Origin: Rubrivivax sp.
Lineage (GTDB): Bacteria; Pseudomonadota; Gammaproteobacteria; Burkholderiales; Burkholderiaceae_C
Direction of reading: 5' to 3'
Assembly: GCA_022843905.1 (NCBI GenBank)
Contig: JALHMT010000006.1
Span: forward strand, 62,001 to 126,000
DNA: 64,000 nucleotides
The translations under genes and the position numbers were made by a program. Below, piece by piece: positions 36,738 through 44,796 of this stretch. Numbering within the stretch: position 1 is the stretch's first letter; each line of letters begins with the position of its first letter. A model generated the notes under the pieces. That model saw only the letters and a program-made list of their open reading frames with translations, did no database searches and was not told where the DNA came from.

Positions 36738-37133
36738 GGCATCGACGCAGCGATCGAGCGCGCGAACCGGTATGCCGAGGCCGGCGCCGATGTGTTGTTC
36801 GTCGAGTCGCCGGAGTCTGTCGAAGAGATGGCGCGCGTGGCGCGTCAGGTGCAGGCACCGACGCTGTCCAACCAGGTCGAGGGCGGGCGCACGCCGCTGC
36901 TGCCGGCGCAGCAGTTGCAGGCGCGGGGCTTCCGCGTGGCGATCTACCCGAACTCGGTGACGCGGCTGTTCGCCCGCGCTGGGCGCGAGCTCTTTGAGGG
37001 GCTGCGCGCCAGTGGGTCAACGGAGCACTTCGCGGGCCGCATGCTCGACCACCGCGGGCTGTGGGACCTCTTCGAATATCCGGCGTTCATGGCGGCGGAG
37101 CAACGCTACGGGGTTGAAGAGCCTGGTCGCTGA
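36738..37133 (+). pseudogene. C-terminal relic of an isocitrate lyase/PEP mutase-family enzyme
   Basis: An open frame of 131 codons without a start reads GIDAAIERANRYAEAGADVL, FVESPESVEEMARVARQV, and RVAIYPNSVTRLFARAGREL, the C-terminal half of a 2-methylisocitrate lyase / oxaloacetate decarboxylase-like protein (about 290 residues when intact). The N-terminal half, including the catalytic loop, is missing, and the break coincides to within 3 bp with the start of the divergent LysR gene. This is a deletion or insertion junction. Confidence 0.85.
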
Positions 37134-37207
37134 GGCCCGCGCGCCAGCCGGGTGCGGCAATTCCTCGGAAGGGGGACCAGGTGCTTGTCCCGACAGGGAC
37201 CGGCATG

Positions 37208-37231
37208 CTGGCCGCCTGGCCGCCTGGCCGG
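37208..37231. repeat. three tandem 8-bp repeats
   Basis: CTGGCCGC occurs twice in tandem (37208-37223), followed by CTGGCCGG (37224-37231), in the 224-bp gap between the isocitrate-lyase-family relic and the soxG stop. No gene is apparent in this gap. The repeat is short and may be slippage-derived. Confidence 0.5.
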
Positions 37232-37357
37232 CGCAGGGCGGATGACCGCTTCGGACGCGGGCGAACTCACCCCACCGCTGCCGCCCCGCCCGTCACGGGT
37301 CAAGGTCGTGCCCGAGTCGCACGAGCGAACGCGATGGACAGGTGCCCCGAGTCCCCG

Positions 37358-37945
37358 TCAGATCGCCTCGGCTGCATAACGCAGCCAACTGGCGACGTAG
37401 TGCGCGTGTGCTCGATCGACCAGCAGGCCGGCGTGATGCGGTGACTCGCGCCACACCAGTGCGGCGATGTCCGACAGCCTCAAGTGCGAGGCGTCCCCGG
37501 TTCGGCGCGGGAGCGATTGCGCATCCACCAGGCGCGACAGCAGGGCCTCCAGCCGGTTACCCTGCAACCTGACCACCTGTGTGCCCGCCGTCATGTCGAG
37601 GACGCAGGCCAGCGCACCCGGCGTTGGCGGTAGCGCGTCGCGCAAGGCCGCCGCCCGCGAGGCGTCCCGCGTCAGCACCAAGGTCTCGCGGGGACTGCGC
37701 CAGATCGATCGGGGTTCGATGCCGAGGCTGCAGCCTGGCGGCGGCAAAGCCGGGATGCCATGGCCCTTCATCGCGGCTTCGAGCAGTGCGGCCCCACCCG
37801 CCGGCAAGTGCCGCAGCGACAGCACGTGCACCTCTTCGTCGGTCTCCACGGTCAGGCCCGGCGACGGCCGTGGCCAGAGATCGGACAGTCCTGCCATGTC
37901 GGCCCGCAGCCTGGGCACGAGTGCGCCGTTGTCAGGGGATGCCAT
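37358..37945 (-). CDS. soxG: Sarcosine oxidase gamma subunit
   Basis: A 195-residue protein with the weakly conserved GcvT-like pattern of SoxG (LEAAMKGHGIPALPPPGCSL, SIWRSPRETLVLTRDASRAA, LACVLDMTAGTQVVRLQGNR, SPHHAGLLVDRAHAHYVASW). It is the structural gamma subunit of the heterotetrameric (alpha-beta-gamma-delta) sarcosine oxidase. ATG 37945 lies inside the end of soxA (14-bp overlap), the standard soxAG arrangement, which also supports this start. Last gene of the leftward operon. Confidence 0.88.
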   Translation of the reverse strand: MASPDNGALVPRLRADMAGLSDLWPRPSPGLTVETDEEVHVLSLRHLPAGGAALLEAAMKGHGIPALPPPGCSLGIEPRSIWRSPRETLVLTRDASRAAALRDALPPTPGALACVLDMTAGTQVVRLQGNRLEALLSRLVDAQSLPRRTGDASHLRLSDIAALVWRESPHHAGLLVDRAHAHYVASWLRYAAEAI

Positions 37946-40724
37946 GCAGGCGCTCCCCCGAGGGATCGAAGAAGGGTGTCTTGACCACCTGCGCCGCAAT
38001 CGGCCTGCCCAGGTGCCAGACGGTGATTCGCTCGCCGATGCGCGATCGGCCTCGGGACAGCATGCCCAGTGCGACCGGATGCCCCAGGGTCGGGCTGTCG
38101 TGGCTGGACGTCACGAAGCCCTCGATCGGTGCCGGTGGCTTGCCGGGGGTGACGTGCGCCCCGACGGGCAGCCTCGTACGGAGGTCGACGGGCAGCAGGC
38201 CCACCAGCTGCATCCGGTCCGGGTCCATGGCGGCAGGACGCAGCAGCGAACGCCTGCCGACGAAATTGGCGCTCTTCCTGGCCATGCCCCGGTCCATGTC
38301 GACATCGGCCGGCATCGTGGTGCCGTCGGTGTCGCCGCCCACGTGAAGGTATCCCTTCTCGGTCCGCATGATCATCAGCGCCTCGACGCCGTAGGGCAGG
38401 ACACCGAAGTCTGGCCCGGCGCTCCACAGACGCTCCAGCAGCGCGTGCGTGTGCAGCGCCGGCAAGTTGATCTCGTAGCCCAGCTCGCCGCAGAAGCTGG
38501 CCCTCAGCACGCGCATCTTCACGCCACCGTAAGCTGTCTCATGCAGCGTCATGTGCTTTGCGGCGGCCGGTGCGAGGGAGGCATCGAAACCCGCAGCGCT
38601 CAGCAGCTTCCAGGCCATCGGACCGCTGACCGTCACGTTGCCCCAGGCCGATGTGACTGGTGCCACCAGCACGCGGTGGTTCACGTACTCGCACTGCAGC
38701 CACTCCTCGAACGCCAGAGCGACGCGTTCCGCCCCGCCGGAGGTGGTGTTGACGAAGAAGTGCTCCGGTCCCAGCCGGCTGACGATGCCGTCATCGAAGA
38801 TGATGCCGTTTTCGTTGATCAGCAAGCCGTAGCGCGCACGGCCCACGGCCAGTGTCGACATCGTGCCGACGTACATGAGGTCGAGGAAGTCGGCCGCGTC
38901 GGGGCCGATGATTTCGATCTTGCCCAGCGGCGAGCCTTCGAACAGGCCGACCTGCGTGCGAACCTGCCGGGCCTCGCGTTCGGCGGCTGTGATCAATGAC
39001 TCGCCGGCCCTTGGATAGGCTGCCGGGCGCAACCAGCCGGCGAAGTCTTCCATGGATGCGCCACGGGCGAGGTGCCAGTCATGGCCCGGCATGCGCTTGA
39101 GCGGCCTGTAGCGCTCGCCGGCGCGCCCACCCGACAGGGCATTGAGTGTCACCGGCGTGAACGGCGGCCGGAACCTGGTCGTCCCCACCTGGTCGGGCGT
39201 GCGTTGGGTTTGCCCGCCCATCAGCACCAAGGCGTTGACGTTGCTGGTCTTGCCCTGGTCGGTGGCCATGCCCATCGTCGTGTAGCGCTTCAGGTGCTCC
39301 ACCGAGCGGTAGTTCTCGCGCGCGGCGAGTTCGACGTCGGCAGCGGTCACGTCGTTCTGCAGGTCGACGAAGATCTTGCCCGGCTTGCGCCCGAGGCTGG
39401 CCAAGGCGGCCTGGCTCGGTCGGTGGTCTGCAGGCACGGACCCGGGCGCATGCCCGGCGCCGAAGTCGCCCGCACAAGCGCCGACCAACTCGATGCCCGG
39501 CAAGGTCTTGTCCGGCACGAACATCGACGACTCGGCCACCCAGCGAAGCTGGCCTCCGGCCATCGAGTGCAGGTTCACTGCCGGCGTCCAGCCGCCGGCG
39601 CTGGCGATGCAGTCGGCAGCCACGGTGCGCAGTGAGCCGCCGGCCTGGCTGGCGATCGTGACGCCCCGCACTGCACGCTGCCCGGCCACCGCCACGATGG
39701 CGGCGGCGCGGTGCACGGCGACCCCCGGGGGCGGCTCGACACCGCTGGCTGCGCGCACGTCGACGATGGCTGCGACCTCGATGCCGGCGGCCTGCAACAC
39801 CTGCGCGGTGCGGTAGCCACTGTCGCAGGCGGTGGCCACGACGATGCGACGCCCGCACGCCACCCCGAAGCGCGTGGCGTAGTGCTCGACCGCGCTGGCG
39901 AGCATGACGCCCGGTCGGTCGTTGTCCGGGAACAGCATCGGACGCTCGAAGGCGCCGATCGCGACGACGATGCGCTGGGCGCGGACCTTCCACAGCCGTT
40001 CACGCACGGTGCCGCCCACGGTCTGCACGGCCGCTGCAAGGCCATGATCGTAGAGACCGAAGACGCAGCACCGCGTGTGGCATTCGACACCGGCGGCCTG
40101 CAGCGCTTGTGCTTCGACAAGGTGCGGCGATGCTTCGAGCAGCAGCACCTGTGCACCGTTGGTTGCCGCCTCCAGGGCGGCTCGGGCGCCGGCCGCGCCG
40201 CCGCCCACCACCAGCACGTCGGCGACACGCGAGACCTGATCGTAGCGGTCGGGATCGGGCGCGTCCGCAGCGACGCCGAGACCGGCCATGGCGCGGATCG
40301 TTGGCTCGAACAGCCGCCAGTGCGGCCACATGAAGGTCTTGTAGTAGAAGCCCGCAGGCAGCAGCGCCGAGAAGCGCGCGTTGATGGCCGCAACGTCGAA
40401 GCCCAGACTCGGCCAGACGTTGCCGGGCCTGCAGACCAGGCCCTCGGCGGCCTCGATGTCGGTGGCGCGCGTGTCGGGCGTGCGCTCGGCGCCTCGGCCC
40501 ACGTCCAGCAAGGCGTTCGGCTCCTCGGGACCGCCGCTGAACACGCCGCGCGGGCGGTGCAGCTTGAAGCTTCGCGCGATGTGCACATGGCCGCTGGCCA
40601 GCAGCGCCGAAGCCACCGTGTCGCCGGCGAAGCCGTGCACGTCCTGGCCGTCGAAGCTGAAGCGCAGCGGCCGGGTGCGGTCGATCCAGGCGCCCGCAGG
40701 TGCTGCCAACCGGTAGCCGCTCAT
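37932..40724 (-). CDS. soxA: Sarcosine oxidase alpha subunit
   Basis: A 930-residue subunit. Residues 1-105 form a ferredoxin-like domain (RFSFDGQDVHGFAGDTVASA, without iron-sulfur cysteines), followed by an NAD-binding pyridine-nucleotide disulfide oxidoreductase domain (ADVLVVGGGAAGARAALEAA at 168-187) and from about 560 a GcvT-type folate domain (VGLFEGSPLGKIEIIGPDAA, LLINENGIIFDDGIVSRL, ASFCGELGYEINLP). Sarcosine is oxidised to glycine, with the methyl group captured as 5,10-methylene-tetrahydrofolate and H2O2 formed. ATG 40724 overlaps the soxD stop by four bases (ATGA). Confidence 0.95.
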   Translation of the reverse strand: MSGYRLAAPAGAWIDRTRPLRFSFDGQDVHGFAGDTVASALLASGHVHIARSFKLHRPRGVFSGGPEEPNALLDVGRGAERTPDTRATDIEAAEGLVCRPGNVWPSLGFDVAAINARFSALLPAGFYYKTFMWPHWRLFEPTIRAMAGLGVAADAPDPDRYDQVSRVADVLVVGGGAAGARAALEAATNGAQVLLLEASPHLVEAQALQAAGVECHTRCCVFGLYDHGLAAAVQTVGGTVRERLWKVRAQRIVVAIGAFERPMLFPDNDRPGVMLASAVEHYATRFGVACGRRIVVATACDSGYRTAQVLQAAGIEVAAIVDVRAASGVEPPPGVAVHRAAAIVAVAGQRAVRGVTIASQAGGSLRTVAADCIASAGGWTPAVNLHSMAGGQLRWVAESSMFVPDKTLPGIELVGACAGDFGAGHAPGSVPADHRPSQAALASLGRKPGKIFVDLQNDVTAADVELAARENYRSVEHLKRYTTMGMATDQGKTSNVNALVLMGGQTQRTPDQVGTTRFRPPFTPVTLNALSGGRAGERYRPLKRMPGHDWHLARGASMEDFAGWLRPAAYPRAGESLITAAEREARQVRTQVGLFEGSPLGKIEIIGPDAADFLDLMYVGTMSTLAVGRARYGLLINENGIIFDDGIVSRLGPEHFFVNTTSGGAERVALAFEEWLQCEYVNHRVLVAPVTSAWGNVTVSGPMAWKLLSAAGFDASLAPAAAKHMTLHETAYGGVKMRVLRASFCGELGYEINLPALHTHALLERLWSAGPDFGVLPYGVEALMIMRTEKGYLHVGGDTDGTTMPADVDMDRGMARKSANFVGRRSLLRPAAMDPDRMQLVGLLPVDLRTRLPVGAHVTPGKPPAPIEGFVTSSHDSPTLGHPVALGMLSRGRSRIGERITVWHLGRPIAAQVVKTPFFDPSGERLHGIP

Positions 40725-40999
40725 GGCGATGAGACCTCGGGCGGCGGCTCGGTGATGCCGTACACCGCACGCACCTCGTGACTCACGGTGTCGCGCAGCA
40801 CGTTGAACCACTGTCCGCAGCCGTAGGTGTGTCGCCAGCGTTCGGCATGCGGCCCTTTCGGGTTGTCGCGCAGGAACAGGTAGCGACCCCACTCCTCGTC
40901 ACTGCAGGCCAGCGGGGGACGCGCGATGGCCGTCGTGCCGCCGCAGGAGAACTCGTTCTCGGCGCGCATGCCGCACCAGGGACACTGCAGTTGCATCAT
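40721..40999 (-). CDS. soxD: Sarcosine oxidase delta subunit
   Basis: A 92-residue zinc protein. Its ligands match those known for SoxD: C6, C9 (CPWCG), H57 and C61 (RHTYGCGQWFNV). The body EEWGRYLFLRDNPKGPHAER and the tail SHEVRAVYGI are characteristic. ATG 40999 is chosen (a second ATG follows directly); 10 bp separate it from the soxB stop. The stop overlaps soxA as ATGA. Confidence 0.95.
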   Translation of the reverse strand: MMQLQCPWCGMRAENEFSCGGTTAIARPPLACSDEEWGRYLFLRDNPKGPHAERWRHTYGCGQWFNVLRDTVSHEVRAVYGITEPPPEVSSP

Positions 41000-41009
41000 C
41001 GCCGGCAGC

Positions 41010-42272
41010 TCAATGTGCGATGCCCGCCGCTGCGGCTTCATCGATGAAGCGGCCGGTCCGGAAGCGGTCGAGCTGGAAGGGTTCGGCCAGGTCGTGCACC
41101 CGGCCGGTGGCGAGTTGATGGGCCAGCGTCCAGCCGCCGACCGGGATGGCCTTGAATCCGCCCGTGCCCCAGCCGCAGTTGATGTACAGGCCCGGCACCG
41201 GAGTGGCACCGAGGATGGGGCTCGAATCGACCACCACGTCGACGATGCCGGCCCATTGCCGCAGCATCCGCAAACGGCCGAGCGAAGGGAACATCTCGCA
41301 GGTGGCGGCGACGACGTGCTGCATGACGTCGAAGCTGCCGCGCTGCGCATAGCTGGGGAAGTGATCGAGTGCGCCGCCGATCACCACCTCGCCCTTGTCG
41401 CTCTGGCTCCAATAGGCGCCCAGCGACGGCGACAGCGTGACGGTGTTCAAGACCGGCTTGACAGGCTCGGTGACCATGGCCTGCAAGGCGTAACTCGTCA
41501 CCGGCAACTGGAATCCGGCCAGGCCGGCCAGCACCGACGAGTGCCCCGCCACCGCGAGGGCGACCTTGTCGGCGCGGATCTCCCCGCGCGAGGTGAGCAC
41601 GCCCGTCACGCGTTCGCCCTGCTTGACGAAGCCGGTGACGGCACACTTCTGGACGATGTCCACGCCGCGTGCCGAGGCTCCTCGCGCATATCCCCAGGCC
41701 ACGGCATCGTGGCGCGCCGGACCGCCCCGGCGTTGCAGGAAGCCGCCGAGGATGGGATGTCGCGCCGGCCTTGCGGTGTCGCCGAAGTTCAGGCGAGGTT
41801 CCAGTGCGCGCACCTGCGCGGCGTCGAGCAGTTCGGCGTCGATGCCGTTGCACAGCATCGCGTTGGCCCACCTCGACTGCGCGTCGAGGTCGTGGCGCGA
41901 ATGTGCGAGCGTGAGCACGCCGCGCTGGCTGAACATGAGGTTGAAGTTGAGCTCCTGGGCAAGCTGCTCGTACTGGCGTACCGAGAAGTCGTACAGGCGT
42001 GCGCTCTCCGGGTACAGGTAGTTCGAGCGCACGATGGTCGTGTTGCGGCCGGTGTTGCCGCCGCCGATCCATCCCGCTTCGACGACGCAGACGTTGGTGA
42101 CACCATGGTTCCTGGCCAGGTAGTAGGCGGTGGCCAGGCCGTGGCCGCCGCCGCCGACGATGACGACGTCGTAGCGCGGCTTCGGTTCGGCGTCGAGCCA
42201 GGCGGGTGCCCAATCGCGGTGGTCTCGGCGCGACGCGGCCAGCAGGTTCCAGGCGGAGTAACGGGTGCGCAT
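41010..42272 (-). CDS. soxB: Sarcosine oxidase beta subunit
   Basis: A 420-residue DAO-fold flavoprotein. FAD motif GGGGHG at 40-45 (DVVIVGGGGHGLATAYYLAR), GGGNTGRNTTIVRSNYLYPE, and GGPARHDAVAWGYARGA, in which H188 is the candidate for the covalent FMN attachment described for this family. It carries the sarcosine-oxidising site. ATG 42272 is used; a GTG three codons upstream is possible. It is the first sox gene, with 60 bp after the alpha/beta-hydrolase stop, so it is probably co-transcribed with the TonB/MFS/hydrolase genes upstream. Confidence 0.95.
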   Translation of the reverse strand: MRTRYSAWNLLAASRRDHRDWAPAWLDAEPKPRYDVVIVGGGGHGLATAYYLARNHGVTNVCVVEAGWIGGGNTGRNTTIVRSNYLYPESARLYDFSVRQYEQLAQELNFNLMFSQRGVLTLAHSRHDLDAQSRWANAMLCNGIDAELLDAAQVRALEPRLNFGDTARPARHPILGGFLQRRGGPARHDAVAWGYARGASARGVDIVQKCAVTGFVKQGERVTGVLTSRGEIRADKVALAVAGHSSVLAGLAGFQLPVTSYALQAMVTEPVKPVLNTVTLSPSLGAYWSQSDKGEVVIGGALDHFPSYAQRGSFDVMQHVVAATCEMFPSLGRLRMLRQWAGIVDVVVDSSPILGATPVPGLYINCGWGTGGFKAIPVGGWTLAHQLATGRVHDLAEPFQLDRFRTGRFIDEAAAAGIAH

Positions 42273-42332
42273 GGCGTTCACGGTGAAGCGGCAACGGTGC
42301 TCGCGGGTGACATGGTGTGCGAGTCTGCGCCG

Positions 42333-43520
42333 TCAGCGAGCGCCGCAGATCACGTCGCGCATCACGCCGATCGTCCACTCGGGCTGCTCGTAGACGAAAT
42401 TGTGCCCCGACCCCGGTGGCGCGACGACCCGCCGCGAGCGGGTCGACGTGGCCAGGTAGCGCTCCCGGGTGGCGGCGAAGAAGCGGAACATGCGCTGTGC
42501 GTTCGCCGCGCTGCCCGTCTGCGCCTCGGGCAGGCTGGCGATGTCGCCGTCGGTGTCGCCACCGGTGTCGTCCCGGGGACCCACCAGCCACACCGGCAGG
42601 TCTCCCAGGTCGCGGTCGTACACCACGGTGTCCCAGGCCACCGCGGCCACGCCTTCGGGCGTCAGCTCGCTGTAGATCGATGCCTGGGTGAAGAAGTAGG
42701 CGGCGTTGGTCTCGACGGCGCGCGCCGCGGCCGCTTCGGGGCCCAGCACGGCCCAGGTGGCGTCCAGCGCCTTGGCGTAGGCCGGCGTCTTGCGCATCCT
42801 GGCGTTGTGGCGCTCCATCAGGTTGACCCCGAAGAGCTGCGCGAAGCCGCCCCGCCATGCAGCGCGACGCATGTCCTTGAGCGCGCCCAGGCGCGGGCCG
42901 AAGACGATGGTTTCCAGCGGTGTGGGGTCGAGCAGCACGAGCGTGTGCACGAGGTCGGGACGTCGGCGCGCCACGTTGGCTGCCAGGAGGCCGCCGAAGG
43001 AATGGCCTGCCCACACGAAGGGGCCTTTTTCACCCGCGCGTTCGAGCGCCAGCACCACCTCCTCGGCCTCGCGGGCGGTGGTGCGGGGGAACGGGCCGGC
43101 ATCACTCCAGCCGGTGCCAGGGCGATCGATGAGGATCGAGCGGGTCTCGTCGCGAAAGGCCCGGTGCAGATGCAGGATGCTGTAGCCACTGGCATGGCCC
43201 CCGGCGAACCACACGACGGGTGGACGCCCGTCGCGCAGCTTGCCTTCCGCCAGCACGTGCACCCGGTAGCCGCCGATGTCGACCCGCCGTCCCGGTGGTG
43301 GATGGGCACGCCTGGCCCTGGACAGCTCGAGCAGATGCCGCAGCGACGCAGCCGCGAGCACCAGGACCAGCAGCAGACCCACCGCGAACACCAGCCGGCC
43401 GATGGCCCCGGGGAGCATCGTCGCCACAACCCAGACCGAAGCGGCCAGCAGCACGGCGAGGATCAGGCCGGCTCCATCGCGGCTCAGCAGCGCCAAGGCG
43501 GCATCACGCCATCGTGTCAT
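42333..43520 (-). CDS. Membrane-anchored alpha/beta-hydrolase
   Basis: A 395-residue protein with two N-terminal hydrophobic segments (about 18-37 and 41-59) and a C-terminal alpha/beta-hydrolase domain: GGHASGYSILHLHRAF, DRPGTGWSD, nucleophile S174 in AGHSFGGLLAA, and a late histidine in PGSGHNFVYEQ. It probably acts at the inner membrane on an ester or amide. It starts 3 bp after the MFS stop, so the two are one transcript, and precedes soxB. In the proposed pathway it would hydrolyse the imported compound; this is inference from position. Confidence 0.88.
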   Translation of the reverse strand: MTRWRDAALALLSRDGAGLILAVLLAASVWVVATMLPGAIGRLVFAVGLLLVLVLAAASLRHLLELSRARRAHPPPGRRVDIGGYRVHVLAEGKLRDGRPPVVWFAGGHASGYSILHLHRAFRDETRSILIDRPGTGWSDAGPFPRTTAREAEEVVLALERAGEKGPFVWAGHSFGGLLAANVARRRPDLVHTLVLLDPTPLETIVFGPRLGALKDMRRAAWRGGFAQLFGVNLMERHNARMRKTPAYAKALDATWAVLGPEAAAARAVETNAAYFFTQASIYSELTPEGVAAVAWDTVVYDRDLGDLPVWLVGPRDDTGGDTDGDIASLPEAQTGSAANAQRMFRFFAATRERYLATSTRSRRVVAPPGSGHNFVYEQPEWTIGVMRDVICGAR

Positions 43521-43523
43521 CGT

Positions 43524-44789
43524 TCAGGTGCTCGCCGGTGCCAGGGCGGGCTTGTTCACCGGACCATCGCGGAACTCCGGCAGCAGCCAGGCGGCGATCA
43601 TGGCGAGCACGAAGGCGCCCATCGAGACCATCAAGGCGACGTCGTAGCTGCCGGTGCGGTCGTGCACCACACCCATCAGCCACGGCGCCGTGCCGCTGCC
43701 GCAGGCCACGGCGATCTGCTGCGTCGCGCTGGCGCGGCCGAAGGTCGCCGAACTGAAGTAGCGGCGCGCCAGGAAGACGGACAGGCTGTGGTCGCCCGCG
43801 TTGAAGGCGCCCAGCAGGGCGGCCGCGGCAACGGCCACGCCGAGCCCGGATCCGAACAGCAGCATCGCCGTGGCGGCGAGGGGCGCCAGCACGAACAGGC
43901 GCGCCAGGCGGACGGCGGGGACGTGGTCGATCAGCCAGCCTGCTGCGAGGTTGCCGACGAAGCCGCCCGCACCGATCACGCTCATGGCCGTGGCGGCCTG
44001 GGCCAGCGACATGCCACGGTCCTGCATCATGGCGGCGAAGTGGACCATGATGCCCGCGACGGCGAACCCGAAGAGCATGTTCCAGGCTGCCAGGGTCCAC
44101 CAGACACGATCGCCCAGGAACGCGCGCATCGTGACCGGAGGACCGGATTCGACGCCGGGTCTGGCCGCCGGTGGTGGAGGCGCCACTGCCCCGTCCGGTC
44201 GTCGTTCGTGCACCAGGAGCCAGGCGGCCAGGCCGCCGCAGATCAGGCTCAACAGCCCCATCACCATGAAGGCTTCGCGCCAGCTCGCGTGGGCCATGAC
44301 CAGCCGCGCAATCTGCGGGTGGACGATGGCGCCGATCGTGAGGAGGGCGAACAGCAGGCCCAGGGCCCTGCCGAAGGACTTGTCGAACCAGGTCTGCAGC
44401 AGCTTGGACAGCGTCAGTATCGACGCGCCCGACGCGGTGAAGATCATCACCAGGCTCAGACCGTAGTAGACCCACACGCTGCCCTGCATGAAGCCGAAGG
44501 AGGCCAGGCTCGCGGACTGCAGCACGACGCCCCACAGGATCAGCGGGCGCAGCCTGACGTTGTCGATCACCCAGCCCACCAGGGGAAGGATCGCCGGGCC
44601 CACGATGGTCATCAGCGTGAGCGAGAAGGTGATGTCGCCGCGCGACCAGCCGAGTTCCTTCTGCATCGGCAGCATCATGAGGCCGAAGGTCGAGCCATAG
44701 AGCGAGGTGACGCCGAAGATGGCGACGATGCAGCAGCCGGCGAGCACCCGCCAGCTGGCAGGTGAGTCGACGGCGGCCGCGGGGCTCAT
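43524..44789 (-). CDS. Major facilitator superfamily transporter (OFA/MCT-like)
   Basis: A 421-residue, 12-helix MFS protein (VLAGCCIVAIFGVTSLYGST, MMLPMQKELGWSRGDITFSL, then SLVMIFTASGASILTLSKLL, final helices to MIAAWLLPEF) with a proline-rich central loop around 205-225. The MQKELGWSRGDI motif is typical of the oxalate/formate and monocarboxylate-type MFS branch, which takes up carboxylates. It begins 7 bp after the TonB receptor stop, so outer- and inner-membrane uptake appear coupled in one operon leading to sarcosine oxidase. Confidence 0.9.
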   Translation of the reverse strand: MSPAAAVDSPASWRVLAGCCIVAIFGVTSLYGSTFGLMMLPMQKELGWSRGDITFSLTLMTIVGPAILPLVGWVIDNVRLRPLILWGVVLQSASLASFGFMQGSVWVYYGLSLVMIFTASGASILTLSKLLQTWFDKSFGRALGLLFALLTIGAIVHPQIARLVMAHASWREAFMVMGLLSLICGGLAAWLLVHERRPDGAVAPPPPAARPGVESGPPVTMRAFLGDRVWWTLAAWNMLFGFAVAGIMVHFAAMMQDRGMSLAQAATAMSVIGAGGFVGNLAAGWLIDHVPAVRLARLFVLAPLAATAMLLFGSGLGVAVAAAALLGAFNAGDHSLSVFLARRYFSSATFGRASATQQIAVACGSGTAPWLMGVVHDRTGSYDVALMVSMGAFVLAMIAAWLLPEFRDGPVNKPALAPAST

Positions 44790-44796
44790 GGCGTTC

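Noticed and set aside
40926-44765. 1279-codon plus-strand open frame
   Set aside because: Low-complexity His/Gln/Arg-rich composition, antisense to soxB, the hydrolase and the MFS gene, each of which has clear family motifs.
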